Assembly (NCBI GenBank): GCA_025331445.1
Contig: JAIWNE010000032.1
Span: 241,945 to 305,944 of the forward strand
From: Blakeslea trispora
Lineage: Eukaryota > Mucoromycota > Mucoromycetes > Mucorales > Choanephoraceae
Length of the DNA: 64,000 nucleotides
Direction of reading: 5' to 3'
A model generated the notes under the pieces. That model ran no database searches, was not told the origin of the DNA, and saw nothing but the letters and a program-made list of their open reading frames with translations. Positions 11,291-21,513 of this stretch are shown here, piece after piece. Each line of letters starts with the position of its first letter. Within the stretch, counting starts at the first letter, position 1. The translations under genes were made by a program, and so were the position numbers.

Positions 11291-13321
11291 ATGTCAGTGC
11301 ATAATCTTGGTTTAACGGATGATGACCCATTGTTTCGAGAAACACATTATGCACGTTATGGTTTTGAACGAACGCAAGTATAACCAATAGTACTTTTAAG
11401 AAGCACCTGAAATAAAAAAAGAGAGAAAACAAAACGTATATAGGAATATTTTCGGTTTAGTGACACTAGACTCTCACTTGTTGACCTATATCGATCGACC
11501 TAAAGAGTTTCCTTCCAACCGCTTTGATACTTTACCCTCAACGCCACTACCTGAATATACACAACGTAAACCATTTCTTTCTCACAAAAAAAAAAAAGGC
11601 TTCCTAAGCAATTTCTTTCTCTCTTTAGCCTTAACCAAACCTGTGCGTCATTTTTTGGCAGCTTCCTTTTCTGAGATCAGTGCATTTATATCCCGAGATG
11701 GTTATTGGAATTGTCTTTCAATCGATGTAGGCCTTGTATCTGGTCAATCTGAAGTCATTGCAATGGACGCAGTCGAATCCATAGGCTTGGATCATAAAAT
11801 CAAATTATTTCTCTGTTTGGCTGTAGCTGAAGTAAATTGATTTCTCTGTATTTTGTTATGTGTTATTTACTCTTTTTTATATAAACAGAAATCAGATCAA
11901 GAACGTGTGGCGAGTTATAGCTTGAAGATATTTGGAAATAAACAAGACACAAAGCCATTTTTAGAACAAGCATTGTACTCTATAGGTGATACTTGTCAAA
12001 CCATCTCATTGACTTCTGCTCCTATGCAAATCACGCATGTTCCGTAAGCCAAAAAAGAAAAACAAGCAGACTATGATCCTGTCTTAATATTTACATAGTA
12101 TTCAATATGAAGGACAATCTCAAATAGCCTTTCTTTTAAGCTGTATGGATGGTATGGTTCACTTGTATACTCTGGTAAGAAATGATGGGTATTGTTTCAT
12201 CTAGATCTTGACATTGATTTTTTTTTTATTAGAGTCAGAAAGAAGATGCCTTTATCGAACTTGCTTCCTCGACTTTTCTTCCACTTTTAGGCAAGATTTC
12301 AAATCATCGAATCAAGTAAAAAAAGAATGTATATAAGCCATAAGATGGTTTACTTAACTGATTTTAGTATTTTATTTATGCATGTCTTGAATCTACCCAA
12401 TGGTAAACAAGTATTATGTGCTGGAGGTCAAAATGGAGAAATCTTGTTGGCATTTTATGATGAAGGTAAGTCGCTCGATTTAAGCATTGTCTCACTTTTT
12501 TTTGGATTAAAGCCTAACATTCGAGTTGAATCCGCTTGTTTTTGTGTTAGAGGGAAAAGAGACCAAATCGCATGCTATACGTATCTTTAGTCCAATCACT
12601 TCTGTCCTTGTCTTTCAACCAAGAGCATCCAGCAAAAGTAAGTAAACAACGAGTTGATTCTTTTTTTTTCTTACAAGTGCTCATGTCAGCAATAAGCTTC
12701 ACCTGAAGACGAACTTCATCTCATAGTCACGTGTGCTATTGAACAAGCCATTGTGTATCAATCCATTGAAAAGGAAGGTCTCGAGAAGCACAAGACATTA
12801 CCTCTCTCAAGTAATTTCGATAGTGTCTTGTGTTCTCATGTAATGGATGTGGATTGGGACGGAGAAAAAGAAATTCTAATAGGCACTTATGGAAGACAAG
12901 TATTGATCTATAAGCAAGGTAATTGAAGAAAAAGAAAGGAAGAGCTTTTTTTTTTCTAATTCAATCAAAACAGTGGCAGGAACACAAGCTTATACAGTAC
13001 TATGGAAACGACAGCTAGCCTATCCTATCTATCGAATGACTCATTTAGACTTGAATCGAGATGGTTTAGATGAATTGATTGTCTCTACCATGTATGGTGT
13101 TCATATCTTCCAGGTATGGATCCAACATACAACCCTCATACACACACACACACACACATTCACTCACATACATTGGATAGCCCAATATGAAAAAGGCAAG
13201 AGATCGACTGCTAGAAGTATTACAGTTTGTAGAAGCCTCCAAGCGTCAAAAATATGAACTCTTGGTCGAATATGATCGACAGAGAGAGATGGAGAAACAA
13301 ATTGTATTTGAGCAGTCCTAA
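11291..13321 (+). CDS. KPTN: Kaptin homologue, KICSTOR component
   Basis: An eleven-exon model (11291-11373, 11444-11565, 11629-11831, 11889-12043, 12099-12174, 12233-12315, 12368-12465, 12551-12637, 12697-12918, 12974-13113, 13181-13321) sums to 1410 nt, 469 residues, with every phase agreeing. Recognisable blocks are NIFGLVTLDSH near the start, NLPNGKQVLCAGGQNGEI, then FDSVLCSHVMDVDWDG, EILIGTYGRQVLIYK and LDELIVSTMYGVHIFQ. These match animal Kaptin, a beta-propeller-like subunit of KICSTOR, which recruits GATOR1 to restrain TORC1 under amino-acid starvation. The C-terminus is a short coiled coil. Intron 1 is GC-AG. Intron 10 contains a CA microsatellite. Baker's yeast is reported to lack KICSTOR, so the role here is inferred. 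Confidence 0.82.
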
Positions 13322-15466
13322 CAACAAGTAAAGTACGTTCTACTCTTAACCACCTCAATTGTCTCCATAATCACAGTCACTCGCTTCAAGACAGGCAATT
13401 CAAATGAACTGTCATCCGATAGCTCACCATCACTATCAAACGCTCGGTATTTTGTTCTTTTTTTCTTTTTGCCAAATAAACCATGCCTTCCTAAATCCAT
13501 ACTGAGTCCCGAACGAATCCGATCTCTCCAACGAGGTCTTTCTTCCATACTAGAAGGATCAGACAGGCTGGGTAAAAGCTGAGGTGGGTCTAGGGAACTG
13601 GATCGTTCCAGATCTTCGCTAACCAGAGCACGTTCATCATATTCAATCACCACTTCTTCTTGTTGGATCAAGACGCGTTGCATAGTTACTAAATCCATCG
13701 GACTTGCATTCGGGTCTTTCAGGACACGGACAATGTTGTAGCCTTGACCTTTCAAGACAGCCATCTGTTTCTGAAACATCTGTTCATCAAAGTCATCATC
13801 CACATTAAACAAGGCACGCATCTCACGTACGGTTTCACGCCACCAGAGTGGATCTGACAAGATGGGTAGAAACTGTTGACGACTTGCTTCAGAGAACGGA
13901 CGATTCACAAGACCCTGCATGGCTGTCCAACCATAAGGATAGGATCGCCATTGATCAGGGTGTTTATAGGGGAAGGCAAGACCATTGTCAATGGCAGCCA
14001 CATGGATATGAGGGTGGGTATCTTGGTGTGGTGTTTTTGAGGGGGAACAGTATTTGATCATCCAATTATCTAATCCTCGATCTAATGCATATGAGTGAGT
14101 GAGTGAGTGAGTGAGTGAGTGAGTGAGTGAGGGGGATCCTTCTTTTCCTTACCTGTATTTCGAATCAAATAATCCAATATCACCAATTGTTCAAATTCTC
14201 GACGAAACTGTTGTTGTAAAAGCGATGTCCATCGAAATCCAGATGAATTCACTGTATGATCACTATCATCTTCTTCGGGCTCTTCTTCTTCTTGTCCGGG
14301 CTCACTACCTAGACAACCCGTCCAACCAAAGGTACGCTTCGTTTCTATGGTTTCTATAGGATAAGGATGATTTCGAAAAAATACAGTGGCATCCTTATAG
14401 TCCGTCAAGAAGCATTGAAAACTGCCAATCTTGGGTGGCAAGCCATGCTGAGATCGTCTATCGAGATAATCATAATGAAAACTAGGGGAAGAGATATAGA
14501 TCACATCTGTATAAGGCACAATCATGGTTCCCAAACGACGATCAATCAGGGAAGCAGCAGCCTCGGAAAGATAGCCCAGATTAGGAATCAGGCAGGATCG
14601 ACCAAAGAAGCAAGGAAAGAGATGACGATGGATCCATTTGGTCCATTTTGGGTTCAGTCGACCATAGGGTTCTTCATTCTTGGGCTTAAAGACACCCACA
14701 ATTTTACCTGAACTGTTTCGACAGAAATAAGAACCACTGGATCCCTGACTGATGCGGGTAGGCTGCATATTGTTCTCAATGGCCTCTTGGACAGATTGAA
14801 CAATTTCTTTGAATTTATCTTCTGTGACTGGAATAGGATCCTCTACTTTCTATATAAAAGAGTTGAATATACCCTTTTTCTCTCTTTTTTTTTTTCATAA
14901 ATCCTTACTCTTTCAAAGACAGGTGTATGAGCATGATGCATGGTATAGGTTGGTGTAGGTTGAGTTTGAACAAAGACGGAACAGGTAACTTGATCGGAAG
15001 GATCGACTTCTTCATCCAACAAGACAGAGGAAGAAGGAGAAGCGATCTGAGGGTGTCTGGTCTCACCAATCCCATGTTTGCCTCGATACCTTCGTCGTCG
15101 AACAATAGCCCAGCCTTGATCGTTCCAACCAGCCTTCTTCTTTCGGACAGGTACATGGCCCGCTTGAAGGTCAGCTACAATGGCAGCTGGTAAAGAAGAA
15201 AAGGAAGCGGTTGTACAGTGAATATCTCTACTACGAAAGACAGTCGGTAGTTTATTCTCAAAAAAGCGCCGCGTAGCACTGAATGAAGCCCTAGTAGAAG
15301 GTTGAACAGGATGACTGGTGGGAACAGATAAGGGTGGCACCACGTTGCATTCACCATGATTGGCCACTAGAACTGAGTTTGGATGATTACCCAAGTGGTA
15401 TAACTCTTCTTCTTCATCATCGTCTTCTTCTTGATCAAGTGGTTTATAGCCTACAGGTTTCAACAT
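13318..15466 (-). CDS. LSB6: Type II phosphatidylinositol 4-kinase
   Basis: Three exons (15466-14909, 14849-14153, 14075-13318) give 670 residues. After an acidic, low-complexity N-terminus of about 190 residues, the kinase begins with GSSGSYFCRN and VGVFKPKNEEPYG, which contains the ATP-binding lysine. It continues with CLIPNLGYLSEAAASL, LVILDYLIRNTGLDNWMIKY (catalytic loop split by an intron) and AAIDNGLAFPYKHP (the DxG-type metal site). This is the PI4K2/Lsb6 arrangement, producing PI4P on endosomal, Golgi and vacuolar membranes. The cysteine-rich palmitoylation motif usual in animals is not obvious. Intron 2 carries a GTGA microsatellite. An in-frame ATG at 15490 would add eight residues. 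The stop codon interlocks with that of Kaptin. Confidence 0.9.
14093..14131. repeat. (GTGA)n microsatellite inside a PI4K intron
   Basis: About nine GTGA units within the 77-nt intron 14076-14152, so the array takes up about half of it. A second run of the same unit lies at about 3943-3965 in the gene-poor left flank. Confidence 0.9.
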
Positions 15467-15618
15467 CTGAATGAAAATAAAGAAACTCAATGACGCCCAT
15501 TTAAAAAAAAAAACCTGACGTTGACATGAAATTTTTAATTTTCAGACGCTTGAATAAAAAAAGAGAATACGCGTCCCCCTCCCCCCCTTTTTTTTTTATA
15601 CATTTTTTTCATCAAGAA

Positions 15619-16805
15619 ATGACAACTATTCAATCGGTTCAAAGTGTTTCTGATTTTCAAAAGTTACTTGCCACAGATAAACTTGTGGTGGTTGATTTCT
15701 ATGCTACTTGGTGGTAAAGAATATTCATTTGTTTATTGTATTGTTTACTCATATTCGATTCAGTGGTCCCTGTAAGATGATTGCACCTTTTTATGCTCAA
15801 CTCTCCACCAAATATAAGCAAGCTATTTTTGCTAAAGTCGATGTGGATCAACTGAAAGAAGTAGCTGCTGCTTGTAAAGTGACTTCCATGTAAGTCTATT
15901 GATTAGACGTTGTTTATGGTTTCCCTGATTATTCTCAATAGGCCTACCTTTCAATTCTATAAGCAAGGAAATAAGGTAGCAGAGATGAAGGGTGCTAATC
16001 CTCAACAGTTGGAACACTATGTAAAGCAGCACTCTGGTGAAGAAGGAACACAGCAACAACAAAAGAAGAAGAGTGTGTCTATTCCAGGCTGTGTAATGCT
16101 TGATTCTATCTTGTTGTTATGTTTTGACTCATCTAGTTGATAGGTTGATTTGACAGAATATATTACACCCAATCAGATGGATGCTTTAAATCAACAAGAA
16201 GACAACAATGTAAAGAATATCTTTAAAGACGATGATGCTTATTTAGAAAGTGATGTGGATGAACAATTGATCATCAGTGTACCTTTCAATCAACCTGTCA
16301 AGCTTCATTCGATTCAATTTAAAGTACCTTCTGTTGGTAAAATCATGTGATCATCATTATCATTAAACAGACAGACTGATTGTTGAATTAGACCATGCAC
16401 CCAAGACCATCAAACTCTATGCCAACCGTACTGTCTTGGGATTTGATGATACAGATTCTGTCAAGGAAACTCAGACTATTGAATTAAAGCCTGAAGATTT
16501 TGAACAAGATGCCATTGTTCCTTTAAGATTTGTCAAATATCAAAATATTACTCATTTAATTGTAAGGGCGATTTTTAAGCTATTTTTTTTTTAAAAAAAG
16601 GGAGGTTTACTGATTTTTATTGGTCTAGTTGTTTATTGAAGATAATCAACAAGAGACAGATACAACTCAACTTCAACAATTGACTTTTATAGGGTAATTT
16701 ATAAAGTATAAAGTCACATGACTTGTTATTCATCTCTCTCTCTTTTTTAATTATAGTGCACCTGTTGAAACAACCAAGATGGGTGATTTCAATAAAGAAC
16801 AATAA
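15619..16805 (+). CDS. TXNL1: Thioredoxin-like protein with PITH domain (TXNL1 type)
   Basis: The first exons encode a thioredoxin fold: VVVDFYATW, then the active site CGPCK formed across an intron (tgg-tg / t-ggt-ccc-tgt), then PTFQFYKQGNKVAE with the cis-proline. A linker (GTQQQQKKK) leads to a PITH domain (LTEYITPNQMDALNQ, then HAPKTIKLYANR and FVKYQNITHLI), ending in ETTKMGDFNKEQ. Mammalian TXNL1 has this layout at about 290 residues and associates with the 26S proteasome as a redox cofactor. Six introns of roughly 50-75 nt are seen. Stop lies 26 bases from that of the convergent small gene. Confidence 0.9.
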
Positions 16806-16831
16806 ACAACCTCCCCCTTTTATTATTATTA

Positions 16832-17385
16832 TTATTTTAATGTTGAACCTACTAGATGATGATAGATAGAGTCACGTGTCTTTTTAGCATAAAACTCTTC
16901 CAGTCGATCCGATTCCTTCAAGAGTTCAGCTTCCATCTGTTTACGTCTCTCCTGTTGTTGCTCTAGATAAGCTTGTTTATCTGGTGACGACTGCTGAACA
17001 GGTTGGATCTGTCTGATCTGCCCAAGTGTTTCGCTTGTCTGTCTTGTCTTGTTCAGTGTGTCATCGAGTGAGGGTACAGTCAGTTTTGTTTTACAAGTGG
17101 TCAATTGAGCAAATGTCATGGCAGCATCATGAGTGTGACATGGATGCTATTTTAAAAGAAAAAAAAATAGTTGGTTATTCTCCCTCTTTTGTTTTGTATG
17201 AATGAACATTACATCAAACACTTGCACAAATTCAACCATATCTTGTTGAAGCTGTGATTGGCCTTGTTGAAATAAAACATGGTCTAGTTCAGACAAATCT
17301 CATAAAGGAGTCAATGAGTTTATTCATACAATATAAAAGAACTCTTTCTCTTACTAGTATATAAAGTAGCTGCTGAAAACTTCAT
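16832..17385 (-). CDS. Small coiled-coil protein, function unknown
   Basis: Three exons: a short first exon starting at 17385 (MKFSAATLYT), a second one reading LSELDHVLFQQGQSQLQQDM, and 17146-16832. They join in frame to about 143 residues. The protein is glutamine-rich and predicted largely helical, with a run of charged heptads (YLEQQQERRKQMEAELLKES) near the C-terminus. No membrane helix or signal peptide is seen. The size and helicity resemble subunits of small complexes such as Mediator, BORC/BLOC or kinetochore rods, but I do not recognise the family. It is divergent from LSM4 across about 120 bases and a long poly(A) tract. Confidence 0.65.
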
Positions 17386-17389
17386 TTTT

Positions 17390-17390
17390 G

Positions 17391-17421
<31 letters not shown>
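17390..17421. repeat. Poly(dA:dT) tract in a divergent promoter
   Basis: A near-pure run of about 31 A residues between the start codon of the coiled-coil gene (17385) and the LSM4 leader. Poly(dA:dT) tracts are known to exclude nucleosomes in fungal promoters; a shared bidirectional promoter is inferred. Confidence 0.6.
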
Positions 17422-17423
<2 letters not shown>

Positions 17424-17560
17424 AAGCGCTTTATGAAAATAAAGTGTAGGTTTTTTTTTCTCTTTTTTTTTTTTCTCCATATTTTACGTGTTTCTTTCAT
17501 ATACAAGGTAATCACTCTCTCACTCCTTTTTCTCTTTTTGTCAACTCATGCTTGTTTTAG

Positions 17561-17980
17561 ATGCTTCCACTTTCACTTTTATATACAGCAGCTGGACACC
17601 CAATGTTAGTTGAACTCAAGAGTGGCGAGACATTCAATGGTCATTTGGTCAATTGCGATAATTGGATGAACTTGACACTGCGTGAAGTGATTCAGACTTC
17701 ACCTGATGGCGACAAATTCTGGCGTTTACCAGAATGTTATATCCGAGGCAATACCATCAAATATCTCAATGTACCCGAAGAAATTGTTGATATGGTGAAA
17801 GAGGAAGAGAACAAGCAGAGACATCATTCAGGTCGTGGTGGTGGTGCCAGAGGTGGAGGTCGTGGTCAATACAACAACAATCGTCATAGAGGAGGTCGTG
17901 GTGCCAGAGGTGGATCTAATAGCCATACAGGTGGACGTGGTGGTATTGTGATTGGTGCAAGAGGTGGACAACAACAATAA
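17561..17980 (+). CDS. LSM4: U6 snRNA-associated Sm-like protein LSm4
   Basis: A single coding exon of 139 residues starting [20 protein letters not shown]. The Sm1 motif follows ([20 protein letters not shown]), then the Sm2 region ([16 protein letters not shown]). The C-terminus is a glycine/arginine/asparagine-rich tail of about 50 residues (RGG repeats), as in LSm4 proteins that join P-bodies. LSm4 is part of the LSm1-7 mRNA decay ring and the LSm2-8 U6 ring. The ATG directly follows TTTTAG, and a good donor (AAG/GTAATC) lies at about 17509, so a 5'UTR intron ending at the start codon is likely. Convergent with Cfd1; only 17 bases separate the stops. Confidence 0.95.
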   Translation: MLPLSLLYTAAGHPMLVELKSGETFNGHLVNCDNWMNLTLREVIQTSPDGDKFWRLPECYIRGNTIKYLNVPEEIVDMVKEEENKQRHHSGRGGGARGGGRGQYNNNRHRGGRGARGGSNSHTGGRGGIVIGARGGQQQ

Positions 17981-17997
17981 AAAAAAAATAAGTCTTT

Positions 17998-18973
17998 TTA
18001 TTTGAATTCAACTTTTTCAATGACTTTATGACAGATGTGTTGAAAGAGAGGGAATAGGTTGGATGTCTCAAACAGAGCAACATAGGATCCCTTTTCTGAA
18101 TCAACCGTTTGAGTGAATTGTGGGTCAATGGGGACTCTGCCAAAGAAATCAATAGCGTATTCTTCAGCCATGGATTCCCCACCACCTGAAGAAAAGATAT
18201 TGGTGCATTCCTAAGAAATCAATTGAGTCTATGGTTGTTGTTCAGCTAGCCAACCCCACTTACTGTACAATGAGGACAGACAAAGCCACTCATATTCTCA
18301 ACTACACCCAAGATGGGTAATTTGACTTTTCTACAGAAAGATATCTCTTTGCGTACATCTGAAATAGCCACGCCTTGAGGTGTTGTCACAATCACAGCAC
18401 CATCTGGATTGAATTCTCTTAGGTATTCTACAATACCAATATGTTCATCTGAGGTACCTGGTGGTGTATCTACCAACAGATAATCCAATTCACCCCAACA
18501 GACATCTTGTAAAAACTGTTTAATCATGGCTAAATCAAAATATGTGTTAGTCAAGAAAATAGAGTGTAAAATGATAGGGCCTTACCATTCTTTTTAGGTC
18601 CTCTCCAGACAACAGAATCATTCTTGTTGGTCAATAAGAAACCAATAGACATACAAGCCAATTGTTTCTTTTCATCTGCATAGACAGGTACCCAACTAAA
18701 CAAAGAGTTTGTTATATCAGACACATATTTTTATTGTTGTTGTTCTTACCCTTGAGATGCTTGATGGACTTGTTGACCATCTAAACCCAACATGCGAGGA
18801 ATGCTTGGACCCGTCAGATCAATGTCCAATACACCTACCTTCTTGCCTTGATGAACAAGTGCAAGTGCAAGTTGAGTTGTGACTGAGGATTTGCCTACAC
18901 CTCCTTTGCCTGAAAGTACAAGTACAATGTGTTTGATGCCTGCCAAGTTATCTGACATGCTTAGTAATGACAC
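17998..18973 (-). CDS. CFD1: Cytosolic Fe-S cluster assembly factor Cfd1/NUBP2
   Basis: A P-loop ATPase of the Mrp/NBP35 family in several exons. The first exon gives [20 protein letters not shown] followed by VGKSSVTTQ, a deviant Walker A. Next come [17 protein letters not shown], then [19 protein letters not shown] and [11 protein letters not shown]. The C-terminal cluster-binding motif is FVCPHC. It lacks the N-terminal four-cysteine ferredoxin-like motif of Nbp35, so it is the Cfd1/NUBP2 partner of that scaffold. An in-frame ATG at 18958 gives a start closer to the family norm than 18973. Convergent with LSM4. Confidence 0.92.
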
Positions 18974-19054
18974 TTGAAATAATTTTTAAAAAAAAAAAGA
19001 AAAAAAAAAGAGAGACGCATAAAATTTTAAACTGATTTTAAAATAGGGGTGGTA

Positions 19055-20515
19055 TTAAGCAAAATAAGTTGTATGAAGGTAAATGATGAAATAACGTATC
19101 ATCAAGATAAGAGGTATGTAAAAGACATAATAAAGCCAATAACCAAAACATTCGGAAATCACATGCTGTAGTCGAAGTTGAACCTTGACAGTCCGATGAT
19201 GACCCAACCAACGCTCGTTATCCAAATCAGTCAGTTCGGGAAAGGTACCGTGCTGGTTGAACTGAACCATCCGTTTGTCTTTCTCGACCCATCGCTCTAG
19301 TAACCATTGATTGAATTCGTCTGTGTCGTTCGGTAAGCTATCGATCCGATAACGACGGATGTAGATATGAATCTGACGTGGACCATTACTGTCACAAAAG
19401 ATACGCTTCATGGTCATCACATCTTCTGGATTCTCTCCTGGTTCAATACCCGGATAGCCCACAGTTAGGTCATAAAGCCATTCTATGCTGTTGCCTAATG
19501 TATCTTTACATAGCTTGAGTCCGGTAGTACGAGGCAACAAGGTGAATTTAAGATCATCCTAATCTCATGTCTATTGAGTGAATTGGTTTACCATGATGAT
19601 CTCTTTCTCTGTTTCTTACCCTATTCAATTTAGCAGCATAATTTTTTGATTTTTGACGTGCTTCATCTGAAATGACTAGGGTAATCTATATGAGCCAACT
19701 CTTTTTTTTTTGAGTGATAGTCATCCTAAACTTATTTTACCTGTTCCTTCTGGAAAAAGAACCAGCCAAAGTGGACGATTTCTGAGTTTGGTCTTTTCGA
19801 GATTATTTACAATATTGTCCTTGTCTTGTTCAAGTTTACGTTTTAAAAAGATGAATTCAAAGAATTTCATGCCCTAAACAAATTGTTCAATATGTTGTGT
19901 TATTGTGATGAGTAACGATTTACCCTAGATAGAAAGAAAGTCAATATCTTTTCTTTAGATTATCTATTGAATTCAACTTACATGCCATAAACAGGTACAA
20001 GGCTTAGACTGTATTTTAACATAATTTTAAGTGCGCCATGGGCTTTGGATAAATAAGCTAAAAACCAAATATAAATCCAATCTGCATAGATCTTTTTTTT
20101 TAAACAAGAGAAATTAATCATCCTCTACACTCTATACTCTCTGTTGCTTAGTTACTTGATGATTGGCAATCATGATCAATTTTTCGGGAAATGAAACACC
20201 AGTCACCTCTCCATATTTGTTACGAGTCAAAATTCTTTCCAACAATGCCTCTTCTGGTTCAACAAAGACTGAATCACCTTCTGTACAACTCTTGTCAAAT
20301 GTAATCACCAGTTCTCCCGGCGCAAACATATGCATGACTTGAAATAGGTTCTGTGCCCATTGTCTCATTAGATGGGCGTGAAACTTGTAATACCATTGTG
20401 TCGAAAATGGCCAAATAAAGATCGAAAGCCATTGAATGGCCACTAAAAGTGTTGAATGACCCCAAAGTAAGATGGAACAACCAAGTCCATTGTAAACGGA
20501 TTTTATTGCTTTCAT
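19055..20515 (-). CDS. LPLAT-family acyltransferase (lysocardiolipin/AGPAT-like)
   Basis: Starts MKAIKSVYNGLGCSILLWGH at 20515, a membrane-anchoring N-terminus. The acyltransferase block I histidine is in IMIANHQ, with an intron directly after it, leading into YADWIYIWF; together they form NHxxYxD. Block III appears as LVLFPEGT, then LLPRTTGLKLC. The C-terminus has two adjacent membrane segments (FGYWLYYVFYIPLILMIRYF). These features match the PlsC superfamily branch with lysocardiolipin acyltransferase/AGPAT5 and the fungal Cst26 type, which remodel phosphatidylinositol or cardiolipin acyl chains. The substrate is not readable from sequence. Intron boundaries between 19560 and 20150 are approximate. 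Confidence 0.82.
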
Positions 20516-21513
20516 TTATTGGTTATATAAAAAAGAGAGAGAGAAAAAAAGAAAAAGGATTTTCTTTCCTTCCCCCTTAAAATAAGTTTATTTTTCTGTC
20601 AGATTGAATAACCGCGTCTTTGTAACAAAAAAAAAGCCTAATTCTTTGTGTAAGGTGTTGTCTTCCAACAGACGATGGAATAAAGCATTGATTTTTATTA
20701 AAAACCTGCCTTTATTTCTCTTTGCTTTTTGAGAAGATTTCAAACAACTCTTTCCTTTCGAAACACTCTAGAAATTTACCTGCATATGTTGGCTTGAAGC
20801 AAGAAGTAGACAGCAGCTTTCTTTTTGTTTGATATGGTAAACATTGTATTGAGTCACATAGAATGCCATATTGGTTTTTGATGACAATAGGAATAAACTT
20901 TTTGACTCATTTGATTTATTGTTTTTTTTCTTCAGCCAAATTCTCTCTCTCTCTTAGAGTAATATGATGCTTTGTTAGCAGGATATATACTCAGCCAATC
21001 AGACTGATACCCCTCCTTAAAAACTTGTATTGCTCATTTTCACACTGTTGAAAACAACTTGATTTAATGCCCTTGTATGAGATTGTTTATTCTTTTGTCA
21101 GAACACAAGAATGTAATGAAATCATTTGAAAGCGCAAGTTGAATCAAACAAAAACTTGGGGGAGTTTATAGACATCTCCTCTTTCCCTCTAAATCTATCA
21201 ATGCACAAGTCAAAGTATTCAAAATTTAGTGATCAATGACAAGGTGCCTGAATTATTTTGCATCAAGAAACAAAGAAAAATTCAGTAACAATAGCTGTGT
21301 TGTAAAACAAAGAAAACGGGTTGCCCTTTCTTTTCTGATTTAAAAGCCCGCATTTAGCATTGGAACGACATTATCTCTCTTTTGTTTTTTTTCTTTCTTT
21401 CTTTCTTTCCAACTTGTACCTCTTTAAAAAAAACAGTAGGCAACTACTCTTTCAGCTTATTGTCTTGTTGTTTTATAAATCATATTTCATATTCTCACAA
21501 TCTGACTTTGTTG
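20516..21513. other. Divergent intergenic region
   Basis: About 1 kb between the divergent acyltransferase and striatin starts. Contains pyrimidine-rich stretches near 21370-21420 upstream of striatin; no gene or RNA recognised. Confidence 0.5.
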
